From the NCBI GenBank assembly GCA_946997485.1, contig CAMPVF010000009.1, forward strand, positions 3,221 through 67,220: a DNA stretch of 64,000 nucleotides, read 5' to 3'. A program made the position numbers and the translations under genes. This document shows, one piece after another, positions 42,145 through 50,726 of the stretch. The notes beneath the pieces are model-generated. The model worked only from the letters and a program-made list of their open reading frames with translations. It was not told the origin of the DNA and searched no databases. Origin of the DNA: an uncultured Atopobium sp. (GTDB lineage Bacteria; Actinomycetota; Coriobacteriia; Coriobacteriales; Atopobiaceae). The stretch's first letter is position 1, and each line of letters begins with the position of its first letter.

Positions 42145-42786
42145 ATGAAACCACTTTCTTCGTACATCGACCACACGAATCTAAAGCAAAACGCTACCGC
42201 ACACGACATTAAAACGCTGTGCGAAGAAGCTGCAGCTCATGGGTTTAAAACGGTTGCTATTAACAGCTACTGGACCCGCCATGCTGCCGCGTGGCTTGCG
42301 GGCACGAATGTGGGCATAACCACGTGCATTGGCTTTCCTTTGGGGGCTTCGAGTAGCGCTGCTAAGGCGTTTGAAGCACACCAGGCAGTGCTTGATGGTA
42401 CAAGTGAAATCGACATGGTGATTAATGTGGGTGAGCTTGTAGCAGGCAATTATGATGCATGCGTAGCCGACATTAAAGCCGTGGTAGATGCTGCCGACGG
42501 CGTGCCCGTTAAAGTAATTCTTGAGTGCTGCTTGCTTGATGATGAACACATTGTTGCTGGGTGTGAGTGTGCTCTGCGCGCAGGCGCAGCGTTTGTTAAA
42601 ACTTCAACGGGCTTTTCTTCTGCGGGCGCAACCGTACACGACGTGGCGCTTATGCGCAAAACAGTTGGATCGCGCTGCAAGGTTAAAGCAGCAGGCGGTA
42701 TACACACTCGCGACGAAGCGCTTGCCATGATAGAGGCAGGTGCCGACCGCATTGGTGCCAGCGCTTCGATTGCAATATGCGCGTAG
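42145..42786 (+). CDS. deoC: Deoxyribose-phosphate aldolase
   Basis: 213 residues, normal length. It cleaves 2-deoxyribose-5-phosphate to glyceraldehyde-3-phosphate and acetaldehyde. The Schiff-base Lys is in FVKTSTGFSSAGAT, the catalytic Lys in KVKAAGGIHTRDEA, and the N-terminal YIDHTNLKQNAT is typical. AAAAAGGAG lies 6 bases before the ATG. It follows the transketolase terminator, so it may have its own promoter, but its position suggests use of the same pentose-related substrates. It is convergent with lemA. Confidence 0.96.
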   Translation: MKPLSSYIDHTNLKQNATAHDIKTLCEEAAAHGFKTVAINSYWTRHAAAWLAGTNVGITTCIGFPLGASSSAAKAFEAHQAVLDGTSEIDMVINVGELVAGNYDACVADIKAVVDAADGVPVKVILECCLLDDEHIVAGCECALRAGAAFVKTSTGFSSAGATVHDVALMRKTVGSRCKVKAAGGIHTRDEALAMIEAGADRIGASASIAICA

Positions 42787-42836
42787 CACCAACGCAAGGT
42801 GGTTAATTAAGCCCGCTCATTAATTAAGCCGGTTAA

Positions 42837-43397
42837 TTAAAAGCGTACGCTTGGTGCTGTGCGTGCAGCTTCGCTTGTTACTTCAAACCCGGTGCGTGGG
42901 GTAAATTTTGAGCCAGCCACAATGTTGCCGGGAAACGTGGTAATTGCGTTGTTGTATGTAAGCACGCAATCGTTGTAGCTCATACGCGCATAACTAATCT
43001 TGTCTTCGGTGTCAGAAAGTTCCGACTGTAGCTGCTGAAAGTTTGTATTTGCTTTAAGCTCGGGATAGCTTTCTGCTACAGCAAACAAGTGCGCAAGTGT
43101 GTTGGTGAGCATGTTTGAGGCGTCCATTTTTTCTTGCGGGGTGCGTGCTGCATTAAGCGCGCCGCGTGCTTTGGTAACTTCTTGGAGCGTGTTCGACTCG
43201 TGCGACGCATACCCTTTTACAGTTTCGACCAAATTAGGAATGAGATCGTTTCTGCGCTGGAGCTGCGTATCGATAGTTTGCCATGCGTTGTCACAACGGT
43301 TGCGTGCAGACACAATGCCGTTATACAAAGACACGTACAAACAAATAAGCGCAACAACAATAACAGCGAGCACAACAAGGTAAATGACAGGTTCCAT
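42837..43397 (-). CDS. lemA: LemA family protein
   Basis: 186 residues: one N-terminal membrane segment (about 4-27) and the LemA helical domain with NRCDNAWQTIDTQLQRRNDLIPNLVETVKGYA. LemA proteins are membrane-anchored with the helical part most likely outside; their role is poorly known. The ATG at 43397 has AAGGGAT upstream. Usually a TPM or M48 protease gene is adjacent; none is here. The stop codon lies within one of three TTAATTAA palindromes shared with the convergent deoC spacer. Confidence 0.93.
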   Translation of the reverse strand: MEPVIYLVVLAVIVVALICLYVSLYNGIVSARNRCDNAWQTIDTQLQRRNDLIPNLVETVKGYASHESNTLQEVTKARGALNAARTPQEKMDASNMLTNTLAHLFAVAESYPELKANTNFQQLQSELSDTEDKISYARMSYNDCVLTYNNAITTFPGNIVAGSKFTPRTGFEVTSEAARTAPSVRF

Positions 43398-43576
43398 GGT
43401 GATCCCTTCTGGTAGGTTGATGGCATTAGTATACCAGGTTTTTCAAACAGAACGCATGTATGCATACGTTGCGATGAAACATCACGAATTACCTAGAAAA
43501 CCATCAACAAAAAAATAGCTAGATGCGTGCTACGATAAGCAATTGGCATATCGCCGCAGGTTGGATGCGTGCCCTA

Positions 43577-43645
43577 CATGCTGCCACATGCTGCCAGATG
43601 CTGCCAGATGCTGCCACCTGCTGCCAGATGCTGCCACCTGCTGCC
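43577..43645. repeat. 10-bp periodic repeat CTGCCAgATG, about seven copies
   Basis: CTGCC recurs exactly every 10 bases at 43581, 43591, 43601, 43611, 43621, 43631 and 43641, in the forms CTGCCACATG, CTGCCAGATG and CTGCCACCTG. The period is close to one turn of DNA. It lies between the divergent lemA and rpmE genes. Confidence 0.88.
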
Positions 43646-43773
43646 GAGAAGTGGCGTGCTTCGAGGGAATTAACAACCCTGCATCGTAAGCATGCCGTTC
43701 ATATAAATTCTGTGGACGTGCGTGCGCAGCTCTGTACAGATACAAAAACTTTGATAAACTTTATGAGCTCTAG

Positions 43774-43793
43774 TCCCTAGCTGTAACTAGGGA
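43774..43793 (+). promoter_or_regulatory. Hairpin in the rpmE leader, candidate L31 autoregulatory element
   Basis: TCCCTAG pairs with CTAGGGA around the loop CTGTAA, 43 bases before the rpmE start. Ribosomal leaders for L31 have been proposed in several actinobacterial groups including Coriobacteria; that this is one is inference from position and the stable hairpin. Confidence 0.45.
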
Positions 43794-43836
43794 GATACCA
43801 TAGCCTACTCGCCCATACGCGAAAGGAAGTCCTACC

Positions 43837-44301
43837 ATGAAGCAAGGTATCCATCCTAATTATGTGGAGTGCACCGTGCGTTGTACCTGCGGTAACACGT
43901 GGAAAACGCGCTCTACAAAACCAGAACTTACTATCGATTTATGCGATAAGTGCCACCCGTTCTACACCGGTCAGCAAAAACTGGTAGACACCGGTGGACG
44001 CGTTCAGCGCTTCTCAAACAAATTTGGTGGCGCCGCTGCTGCACAGCTTAAAGCTGCTGAAGAGGCAAAAGCTGCACGTGCTGCAAAAGCTGCTGAAGAT
44101 GCTGCTGCTAAGAAGGCTGCTGCAGAAGAAAAAGCTGCTGCAAAAGCAAAGCGTGCTGCTGAGTTTGAAAAGAAAGCCGCTGCTAAAGCTGCTAAAGAAG
44201 CCGAAGCTGCAGAGGCTGCAGAGGCAAAGGCTGCTGAAGCTGCTGAGGCTCAAGATGGCGCTGAAGCTGCTGCAGAAGAAAAAGCTGCCGACGCTCAATA
44301 G
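43837..44301 (+). CDS. rpmE: Ribosomal protein L31 with long Ala/Lys/Glu-rich C-terminal extension
   Basis: 154 residues; the first 66 are a zinc-type L31 ([19 protein letters not shown], then [20 protein letters not shown]) with the four Cys ligands of the C+ form. L31 sits at the subunit interface near the central protuberance. L31 is normally about 70 residues; here about 88 extra residues of nearly pure Ala, Lys, Glu and Arg follow ([17 protein letters not shown] and similar), predicted to be helical. GAAAGGAAG lies upstream of the ATG. A terminator follows at 44372-44404. The tail resembles the C-terminal tails of other ribosomal proteins in this class but I cannot confirm that. Confidence 0.95.
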   Translation: MKQGIHPNYVECTVRCTCGNTWKTRSTKPELTIDLCDKCHPFYTGQQKLVDTGGRVQRFSNKFGGAAAAQLKAAEEAKAARAAKAAEDAAAKKAAAEEKAAAKAKRAAEFEKKAAAKAAKEAEAAEAAEAKAAEAAEAQDGAEAAAEEKAADAQ

Positions 44302-44371
44302 CTATAAAGACGTGTGCTCACCTGCATCAACGTCTTAAATCTGTGTCTTGTTTTAAGCAAGTATGTGTATG

Positions 44372-44404
44372 AGCACCTATGATGTAAATCGTAGGTGCTT
44401 TTTT
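44372..44404 (+). terminator. Rho-independent terminator between rpmE and prfA
   Basis: AGCACCTA (44372-44379) pairs with TAGGTGCT (44392-44399), followed by TTTTT. Confidence 0.9.
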
Positions 44405-44456
44405 GTATGATTTGATGGTGTACCTTTATTTATGTACCAGTATATAAGGAGCATTC

Positions 44457-45521
44457 ATGCGCGATAAACTCGAAAAGCTCATTGCAGCTTATGCCGAGCT
44501 CGAAAAAAAGATGGTCGATCCTGCAGTTGTTGCCGACCAAAAAGAATATACTCGCATTGCCAAAGAGCACGCTCACCAAAGTGAGCTTGTTGCCTTGGCA
44601 AAAGAATATATTGCAGCGCTTGATGACATTGAAGCCGCAAAAGAGATGCTCCATGAAGCGTCTAGCGATGAGCGCGAGATGTTGCAAGCCGATATTGCTG
44701 CAAACGAAGAAAAACTTCCTGCCCTCGAAGACGACATTAAAATAATGCTTATACCAGGCGATCCTAACGATGAAAAAGATACCATCGTTGAAATTCGCGC
44801 GGCTGCAGGTGGCGACGAGGCAGCTATATTTGCTGGTGATTTGTTCAAAATGTACGAGCGTTTTGCCGACAGCAAGCACTGGAAAATTGAGGTTCTTTCT
44901 TCAAGCCCGTCTGAAGCAGGCGGTTTTAAGACCATTGAGTTTAAGATGCTTGGCGACAAAGTGTATTCGGTGATGAAATACGAATCGGGCGTACACCGCG
45001 TGCAGCGTGTGCCAAAAACCGAAAGTCAAGGGCGCATTCAAACGTCCACAGCAACGGTTGCGGTATTGCCCGAAGCCGACGAAATTGATGTACAAATCGA
45101 TCCCACCGATTTGCGTATCGACACCTATTGCGCATCGGGCCCTGGTGGTCAGTGCGTTAACACCACCTATTCTGCCGTGCGTATTACGCACCTGCCAACC
45201 AACACCGTGGTTCAGTCGCAGGATCAGCGCTCGCAAATTCAAAATCGCGAAGTGTGTATGCAAATGCTTCGCGCACGTCTCTACGAAATGGAGCTCGAAA
45301 AACAGCAGGCAGAGCAGGGTGCTGAGCGCTTATCGCAAATTGGTCGTGGTAATCGTTCCGAAAAAATTAGAACCTACAACCAGCCGCAAGATCGCGTAAC
45401 CGATCACCGTATTGGCTTTAACTCCACGTACAACGGTGTGTTGTTGGGCGACAATCTTATTAATGTTATTGAAGCCTTGGCCGCAGCCGAGCGCGCAGAA
45501 AAACTTGCACGCGCCGTGTAA
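44457..45521 (+). CDS. prfA: Peptide chain release factor 1
   Basis: 354 residues, normal length. It reads UAA and UAG stop codons and triggers peptide release. The stop-codon recognition tripeptide region is RVQRVPKTESQGRIQTS and the catalytic Gly-Gly-Gln is residues 230-232 in SGPGGQCVNTTYSAVRITH. AAGGAG lies 6 bases before the ATG. The next gene encodes PrmC, the methyltransferase that modifies the Gln of this motif, 30 bases downstream: a conserved functional pair. Confidence 0.97.
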   Translation: MRDKLEKLIAAYAELEKKMVDPAVVADQKEYTRIAKEHAHQSELVALAKEYIAALDDIEAAKEMLHEASSDEREMLQADIAANEEKLPALEDDIKIMLIPGDPNDEKDTIVEIRAAAGGDEAAIFAGDLFKMYERFADSKHWKIEVLSSSPSEAGGFKTIEFKMLGDKVYSVMKYESGVHRVQRVPKTESQGRIQTSTATVAVLPEADEIDVQIDPTDLRIDTYCASGPGGQCVNTTYSAVRITHLPTNTVVQSQDQRSQIQNREVCMQMLRARLYEMELEKQQAEQGAERLSQIGRGNRSEKIRTYNQPQDRVTDHRIGFNSTYNGVLLGDNLINVIEALAAAERAEKLARAV

Positions 45522-45551
45522 AGCCCTGGTTTTTGTTCATAGGCATGTATC

Positions 45552-47204
45552 ATGAGCACGAATACGACTACCACCACACAGCCCGCACCAGCACCTGCAC
45601 AAGCACCTGCACCAGCCCCATCAACGCCATCATCCACGTGGACCATCCGTCGTATGATGACATGGACGCAGGGCTTTCTTGCTGCGCATCACGATGAGCA
45701 CCCGCGCCTGTCAAGCCAGTGGCTTATTTGCGCAGCTACCAAGCTTACGCGCGTTGAGCTCTTTTTAAACTTTGATAGAGTGCTCACAAACGATGAGCTT
45801 GCGTGCATGCACAAGCTGGTTGCCGCCCGTGCTGAAGGCAAGCCCCTCCAATATATTACGGGCGAAATGGCGTTTCGTCACATCGTGCTGCGCTGCGAGG
45901 AGCAGGTACTTATCCCGCGCCCTGAAACGGAAATGCTCGTTGAGTATGCTTTAGACAAGCTGACGGTTGTGCGCACAGCGCCGCACACGCCCGTTATCCT
46001 CGAAATAGGCACGGGGACCGGCTGCATTGCGCTTAGTATTGCAAGTGAGCTTGAGCATAGCCACGTTACCGCCACCGATTCGTCGCCCTTTGCCTGCAGC
46101 TTGGCGCAGCGTAACGCCCGCGCGCTAGGGCTTGATAACGCGGTTGATATTATTGAAACCTCATACGCTGATGGTGTATCGCCCCAGCTCAAAGGCAATG
46201 TTGATGCGCTCATTAGCAACCCGCCCTATATTCCATCGGCAGTTGTTGATACGCTTACAAGTGAGGTGCGCGATTTTGAACCGCACGCTGCGCTTGATGG
46301 CGGTGCGGATGGTTTGCGCGTATTTCGCGGGCTGCTGGAGCTTGTGCCCACGTACGTGCGTCCCGGTGGCTTTTTTTGCGTTGAGCTGTTTGAAGACAAC
46401 GTGCATGAGGCGGCGCACCTCTGTAGGCAATCAAACCTATTTTCTTCGGTAGAAGTAACCAAAGATTTAGCTGGTAGAAGTCGCTTTATTATCGCAACAA
46501 CAAAAGGAGATATTACCGCTATGACCAAAGAGGAATGCGAGCGCGCAGAAGCCCGCCAAGCTAAACGTATTGCCGTTAACCAAAATACGCCCGATCCCGC
46601 CGTTGTGAAGCGCGCCTGCGACTGCCTTGTCAACCAGGGCGTTATCATTGTTCCCACCGATTCGGTGTATGGGATTGGTTGTGCTGCAACCAAGGATAAC
46701 CCCGGTCTTCGTCGAACATTTGATATTAAGCACCGCGATTACGCGCAAACGCTCCCGTGGCTTGTTGCCGATGCGACCGCCCTTGACACCTACGGAACAG
46801 AGGTTCCTACCTGGGCATATGCACTAGCGCATGAGTTTTGGCCGGGCGCACTTACCTTAGTTGTTAAGGCAAACGATAAGGTGGGTGTTGAGTATCAGCA
46901 CGCAGCAACGCACACCATTGCCCTGCGCCTGCCCAACTCCGAAGTGGTTCGTGCACTTGCGCGCGGGTGTGGCTGCCCGCTTGCCATTACAAGCGCAAAC
47001 ACGCACGGTAGCTCAGCTGCCGTTTCGGGTGACACCATTGAGCCGCGCCTTTTGGATGAGGTTGATTTGGCTCTTGATGCAGGTAGTGCACCCATTGGCA
47101 CGGCATCTACCATTGTTGATTGTACGCACGAGGAGCCCAAACTCCTGCGCGTAGGGGCAATTTCGCCCGAGGACATCTATCGCGTGGTATCGTCTGCGCT
47201 TTAG
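45552..47204 (+). CDS. Fusion of PrmC (release factor methyltransferase) and TsaC/Sua5 (tRNA threonylcarbamoylation)
   Basis: 550 residues. After a Pro/Ala-rich leader (1-30), residues about 33-320 form PrmC, which methylates the GGQ Gln of release factors: LEIGTGTGCIALSI binds S-adenosylmethionine and ISNPPYIPS is the catalytic NPPY motif. Residues about 330-550 form a TsaC/Sua5/YrdC domain, which makes threonylcarbamoyl-AMP for the t6A tRNA modification: VIIVPTDSVYGIGCAA, FWPGALTLVVK, LPLAITSAN-like CPLAITSANTHG and GTASTIVDC. In many bacteria these are separate neighbours. An internal AAAAGGAGA with an in-frame ATG at 46521 (residue 324) lies exactly at the junction, so free TsaC may also be made. 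The first ATG has a weak ribosome binding site. Confidence 0.92.
   Translation: MSTNTTTTTQPAPAPAQAPAPAPSTPSSTWTIRRMMTWTQGFLAAHHDEHPRLSSQWLICAATKLTRVELFLNFDRVLTNDELACMHKLVAARAEGKPLQYITGEMAFRHIVLRCEEQVLIPRPETEMLVEYALDKLTVVRTAPHTPVILEIGTGTGCIALSIASELEHSHVTATDSSPFACSLAQRNARALGLDNAVDIIETSYADGVSPQLKGNVDALISNPPYIPSAVVDTLTSEVRDFEPHAALDGGADGLRVFRGLLELVPTYVRPGGFFCVELFEDNVHEAAHLCRQSNLFSSVEVTKDLAGRSRFIIATTKGDITAMTKEECERAEARQAKRIAVNQNTPDPAVVKRACDCLVNQGVIIVPTDSVYGIGCAATKDNPGLRRTFDIKHRDYAQTLPWLVADATALDTYGTEVPTWAYALAHEFWPGALTLVVKANDKVGVEYQHAATHTIALRLPNSEVVRALARGCGCPLAITSANTHGSSAAVSGDTIEPRLLDEVDLALDAGSAPIGTASTIVDCTHEEPKLLRVGAISPEDIYRVVSSAL
46502..46523 (+). promoter_or_regulatory. Internal ribosome binding site and in-frame ATG at the PrmC-TsaC junction
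   Basis: AAAAGGAGA at 46502-46510 precedes an in-frame ATG at 46521 by 10 bases. It is stronger than the site at the gene's own start and sits between the two domains. Confidence 0.6.
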
Positions 47205-47381
47205 ATGCCTGCAGCAGTTTTATAGGTTGTGCGTAAATCAAAATATCGCCCAAAAAACTCAGTATACGTGGTAATCTATAGTGCGATTGAGGCACTATAC
47301 GCACGCGCCCATGCACCTTGCGTCTGCACGGTTATGTTACCCGCAGGCACATACCACGGCGGCGTTTACGAGGGGAGATTT

Positions 47382-47843
47382 ATGAAGATAGCAATTGGTT
47401 CCGACCATGCTGGGTTTATTCAAAAACCCGATATAATTGCATGGCTAAAAGAACAAGGCCATACCGTGATAGATTGTGGTCCCAAAACAGACGATCGTTG
47501 TGATTACCCCGATTTTGCAGATAAGGTTGCTCGTTTAGTAGCGTCAAATCAAGCAGATCGAGGTATTTTAATATGTGGAACAGGTATTGGCATGGCTCTG
47601 TGCGCCGATAAAGTTGCTGGTGTACGTGCTGCCTGCTTGCAAACGCCTCAGTTTGCGCATTTGTTCCGCGAGCACAACAACGGCAACGTGCTCTGCCTTT
47701 CCGGGCGTTTTGTTTCCCTTGAAACCAATAAAGAAATTATTACCGAGTTTTTAACTACTGAGTTTGCAGGTGGTCGTCATAGTGGGCGCGTCGATAAAAT
47801 TATGCGCGAAGATGATGATCAGTTTTGCGGTGTTGACTGCTAA
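47382..47843 (+). CDS. rpiB: Ribose-5-phosphate isomerase B family protein
   Basis: 153 residues. The RpiB/LacAB fold signature is MKIAIGSDHAGF, with the anion loop and catalytic Cys in LICGTGIGMALCADKV and the HNNGNVLCLSGR segment near His98 of E. coli RpiB. It interconverts ribose-5-phosphate and ribulose-5-phosphate in the pentose phosphate pathway; allose-6-phosphate isomerase activity is possible. AGGGGAG lies 5 bases before the ATG at 47382. It precedes upp in the same orientation. Confidence 0.93.
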   Translation: MKIAIGSDHAGFIQKPDIIAWLKEQGHTVIDCGPKTDDRCDYPDFADKVARLVASNQADRGILICGTGIGMALCADKVAGVRAACLQTPQFAHLFREHNNGNVLCLSGRFVSLETNKEIITEFLTTEFAGGRHSGRVDKIMREDDDQFCGVDC

Positions 47844-48023
47844 CGCTTCCGCAAAGGCGCTTACGTGCGCGTACCAGCGCGCCTGCATCTACCTGGGCGT
47901 ATACCACCTATAGCGCATAATGCGCGTACGTGCATCACGCGCGCCATCGTCTTGTAACAGACGTGTACTAATAGGCAAAAAACAGCGTACAGCATGGTGC
48001 TGCACCTGACATAAGGAGGATAC

Positions 48024-48665
48024 ATGGAATTTGATACGAGTCGATTTACTGTAATTAATCACCCACTAGTTCAGCATAAGCTGCACATTTTGCGCAACAA
48101 AGACACCTCAACTAAGCAGTTCCGCGAGCTGGTAACCGAGCTTGCAATTTTTGAGGGCTACGAGGCTATGCGCGATTTTCCGCTCGAAGACGTAACGGTT
48201 GAAACGCCGCTTGAAGCTACTACCTGCAAGCGTATTGCCGGCAAAAAGGTTGCCATTATTCCTATTTTGCGTGCAGGATTGGGCATGGTAGATGGTATTT
48301 TGCAGCTCACGCCTTCCGCGCGCGTTGGTCATGTTGGCATGTATCGCGACCCCGAAACTCACGAGCCGCACCAGTATTACTGCAAGTTCCCCGAGGATAT
48401 CGAAAACCGCACCTGCCTTGTGGTTGACCCCATGCTTGCAACGGGTGGTTCACTTACTGCCGCCATTCAGTTTTTGCGCGAGGCTGGCGTAAAAGACATT
48501 CGCGCGCTTGTGCTGGTAGCTGCACCTGAGGGTATTAAAGCAACGCTCGATTTTGATAAAAACGTTCATCTGTACACGTGCGCCGTTGATCGCGAGCTTA
48601 ATTCGCACGCATATATTCTTCCTGGTTTGGGTGATGCGGGCGACCGTATTTACGGCACAAAATAG
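48024..48665 (+). CDS. upp: Uracil phosphoribosyltransferase
   Basis: 213 residues, usual length. It converts uracil and PRPP to UMP in pyrimidine salvage. The PRPP-binding loop is [16 protein letters not shown] and the C-terminal uracil site is [32 protein letters not shown] is also characteristic. AAGGAGGA lies 5 bases upstream of the ATG. A terminator at 48781-48818 ends the unit. Placement upstream of the atp operon is common in Gram-positives. Confidence 0.97.
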   Translation: MEFDTSRFTVINHPLVQHKLHILRNKDTSTKQFRELVTELAIFEGYEAMRDFPLEDVTVETPLEATTCKRIAGKKVAIIPILRAGLGMVDGILQLTPSARVGHVGMYRDPETHEPHQYYCKFPEDIENRTCLVVDPMLATGGSLTAAIQFLREAGVKDIRALVLVAAPEGIKATLDFDKNVHLYTCAVDRELNSHAYILPGLGDAGDRIYGTK

Positions 48666-48780
48666 TGTGCGTGCCTGCGCGTGTGGCTGCGTGCCACCAC
48701 GTGTGGCCACGTGTAGCTGCGTAAAACTTGCGCGTGTCTCGTTCACACGATAGCGCCACATACCATTATGCATATGCATT

Positions 48781-48818
48781 AAACACGCTACGGCCTTGGG
48801 GCTCTAGCGTGTTTTTTT
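48781..48818 (+). terminator. Rho-independent terminator after upp
   Basis: AAACACGCTA (48781-48790) pairs with TAGCGTGTTT (48805-48814), followed by TTTT. Confidence 0.92.
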
Positions 48819-49213
48819 GTGCACACACTACCTCACAGCAAGCGCGCGCCTACCTGTGCGCACCTTAGCACCACACCCGCTTCGAGCGCCCCAACGCCCG
48901 CGCCCACGCGCTTACAGTGGACGTTCAGGTATGTGAAACATTAATAACCTGATGCCAAGATTAAATAGCTTTTTCGTCCAGCGAAAAAATCCCCAATTTT
49001 ACCGATAAGCATGAGTTTTGTCGCGTCTGGAATAATTCCACGTGAATGCACCCGTACGCGTGATTTGTGTATGCTTTATGTTACCGCTCATCATTTATGA
49101 TTGAACTTGTAGACAACCACGACCGTGAATACTAACCTTTATAGCTTGAGAATGTATTGTGCTTGTGCTCATGTCGTGGATGTTAAAAGCATGCGATGTT
49201 CGAAAGAAGTTGT
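48819..49213. other. Region upstream of the ATP synthase operon
   Basis: 395 bases without a gene, which should contain the atp promoter. A small AT hairpin (TTTTTCG at 48970-48976 with CGAAAAA at 48982-48988) is visible. TTGAAC at 49101-49106 could be a -35 element but no -10 at good spacing was found. Confidence 0.45.
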
Positions 49214-49603
49214 ATGAGTATGATGCTGGTGCTAGCAGGGGTTTTCCTCGCTACGATATTGGGTTTATGCCTCGCGCATATCTGCGTTTGTGTTTGTATG
49301 TACGCAGTGCGCCTCCACATAACCGCGCCCGCACGTGCGTTGCAGGATAATGCAGCGCCTTCCCGCACTCAGCACGCAACACAGCAAAATATGTCGCTTC
49401 GCATGGTGCACGCAGTTCTTGTGCTTATAAGTTCGTTTTGCGTAACCTGCGGCATTGTTGTGGCGATATATTGCATGGTTTCGATACATGTGCTCGCTTT
49501 AAGCATGGCAGCCGTGTGCGCCTGGATACTATATGTAATCGTATATATCGCGCATGCTACCGTCGTGCACAACAGCACACCTTATGTAAGAAGGAAGGGG
49601 TGA
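49214..49603 (+). CDS. Small membrane protein in the AtpI position of the ATP synthase operon
   Basis: 129 residues with four probable membrane segments (about 4-30, 60-80, 85-105 and 105-125) and a polar loop between the first and second. Its place directly before atpB, in the same orientation with 3 bases between, is that of AtpI, a small protein involved in assembly of the c-ring or Mg2+ supply; sequence similarity to AtpI is weak and no motif confirms it. The ATG at 49214 has AAAGAAG 4 bases upstream; an upstream in-frame ATG (49196) is possible. Confidence 0.65.
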   Translation: MSMMLVLAGVFLATILGLCLAHICVCVCMYAVRLHITAPARALQDNAAPSRTQHATQQNMSLRMVHAVLVLISSFCVTCGIVVAIYCMVSIHVLALSMAAVCAWILYVIVYIAHATVVHNSTPYVRRKG

Positions 49604-49606
49604 GCA

Positions 49607-50407
49607 GTGAATCCACTTTCACACTTATCAGAAGCAATGGATGAGCTAATTAACAGTTTTATGGCTCAACCTATTGTGGGAACAACAACCGCTGGTATAA
49701 CGCAATACATTTTTTGGATGTTCGTGGCCATTGCAATTTTTGTTACCGTTATCTTTCGTTTCAAAAAAAGACAAGGTAGCAGCTTTGTTCCGCAGGGTAT
49801 CTTCGTTAATCTCATTGAGTTTGCCGTCGATTTCGTGCGCAACGATGTATGCAAAGGCGTGCTTGGAGCAACATGGAAGAGTCATTTTCCATTTCTTGCA
49901 AGCATCTTCTTTTTTGTGCTCTTTAATAACTTGTTGGGCCTTATACCAGGCTGTAAGCCCGGTACAGGTACAATGGGTGTAACCACAGCTATTGCAACCT
50001 GCTCGTTTTGTTATTTTGTATACGTGGGTTGCAAGCTCAAAGGCGTATGGGGTTACATAAAGAGTTTGGCTCCAGAGGGCGTGCCGTTTATCCTACGCAT
50101 CTTGTTAGGTATCATCGAGGCATTTTCTACCTTCCTGCGCCTAATTACACTTGCTGTTCGTTTGTTCTGCAATATGTTTGCAGGTCACATCGTGATGGGC
50201 ACGTTTGCAGTTCTCGCAGCGCTGTTCGTAGAACCACTTCTCGAACAGTTTACAATTCAGGCTCTTGCAAATGCATCTACCTCCATTTTTTGGGTAGCTA
50301 TCCTATTTGCAATCTACCTTGTTGAAATGTTGGTAGCGGTTATTCAGGCGTACGTGTTTACGCTTCTTTCGGCCGTATACATTCAATTGGTAGAGTCTGA
50401 GCACTAA
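49607..50407 (+). CDS. atpB: ATP synthase F0 subunit a
   Basis: 266 residues with six or so membrane segments. The essential stator Arg is in FLRLITLAVRLFCNMFAGH, and LVEMLVAVIQAYVFTLLSAVYI near the C-terminus forms the second half of the proton path. Translation starts at GTG (49607), with AAGGAAGGGG 6 bases before it; the previous gene's stop lies within the leader. First core gene of the atp operon. Confidence 0.96.
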   Translation: MNPLSHLSEAMDELINSFMAQPIVGTTTAGITQYIFWMFVAIAIFVTVIFRFKKRQGSSFVPQGIFVNLIEFAVDFVRNDVCKGVLGATWKSHFPFLASIFFFVLFNNLLGLIPGCKPGTGTMGVTTAIATCSFCYFVYVGCKLKGVWGYIKSLAPEGVPFILRILLGIIEAFSTFLRLITLAVRLFCNMFAGHIVMGTFAVLAALFVEPLLEQFTIQALANASTSIFWVAILFAIYLVEMLVAVIQAYVFTLLSAVYIQLVESEH

Positions 50408-50492
50408 CAGGGTATTACAAGACAACCACACTGTAGCTGTCTGGTGATAAATAACGTCGCTCAACGTGAGAGCGAATAACCAAGGAGGAACC

Positions 50493-50687
50493 GTGGCTAT
50501 TTTCGGTTATGCAATTTGTGTTTTGTCTGCAGCATTGGGTATTGGTCTTTCTGCTGCAACAGCAATGAAGTCAATGGCACGTCAGCCCGAAGTTCAAGGC
50601 CGTCTGTTTACTGTCTTTATTCTTGCTTCCGCATTTATTGAGGCATTGGCACTTATCGGCTTTGTTGTAACGCTTATCGTTCACTAA
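50493..50687 (+). CDS. atpE: ATP synthase F0 subunit c
   Basis: 64 residues: two membrane helices joined by the polar loop ARQPEVQGR. Helix 1 has the GIGLSAATA packing motif and helix 2 carries the ion-binding Glu50 in SAFIEALALIGFVV. Lack of the Gln/Ser/Thr Na+ ligand pattern suggests proton coupling. The GTG at 50493 is chosen because AAGGAGGA ends 4 bases upstream; the longer in-frame start lacks such a site. It is short for the family (usually 70-80). Confidence 0.95.
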   Translation: MAIFGYAICVLSAALGIGLSAATAMKSMARQPEVQGRLFTVFILASAFIEALALIGFVVTLIVH

Positions 50688-50726
50688 GTATATTTACGCG
50701 CATATGGTAAAAGAAGGAGGCACAAT

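Larger units (their letters stand above)
43398..43836. other. Spacer between lemA and rpmE
   Basis: 439 bases with divergent promoters expected. It holds the 10-bp periodic repeat (43577-43645) and the rpmE leader hairpin (43774-43793). TTGATAAACTTTATGA at about 43751-43766 may include the rpmE promoter, but the assignment is not firm. Confidence 0.5.

Noticed and set aside
42803..42840. Three TTAATTAA palindromes between deoC and lemA as an operator
   Set aside because: They lie between convergent stop codons, one inside the lemA stop, and more likely shape the 3' ends.
45144..45155. GGQC in prfA as a broken release factor motif
   Set aside because: The catalytic GGQ is intact; the residue after it varies between release factors.
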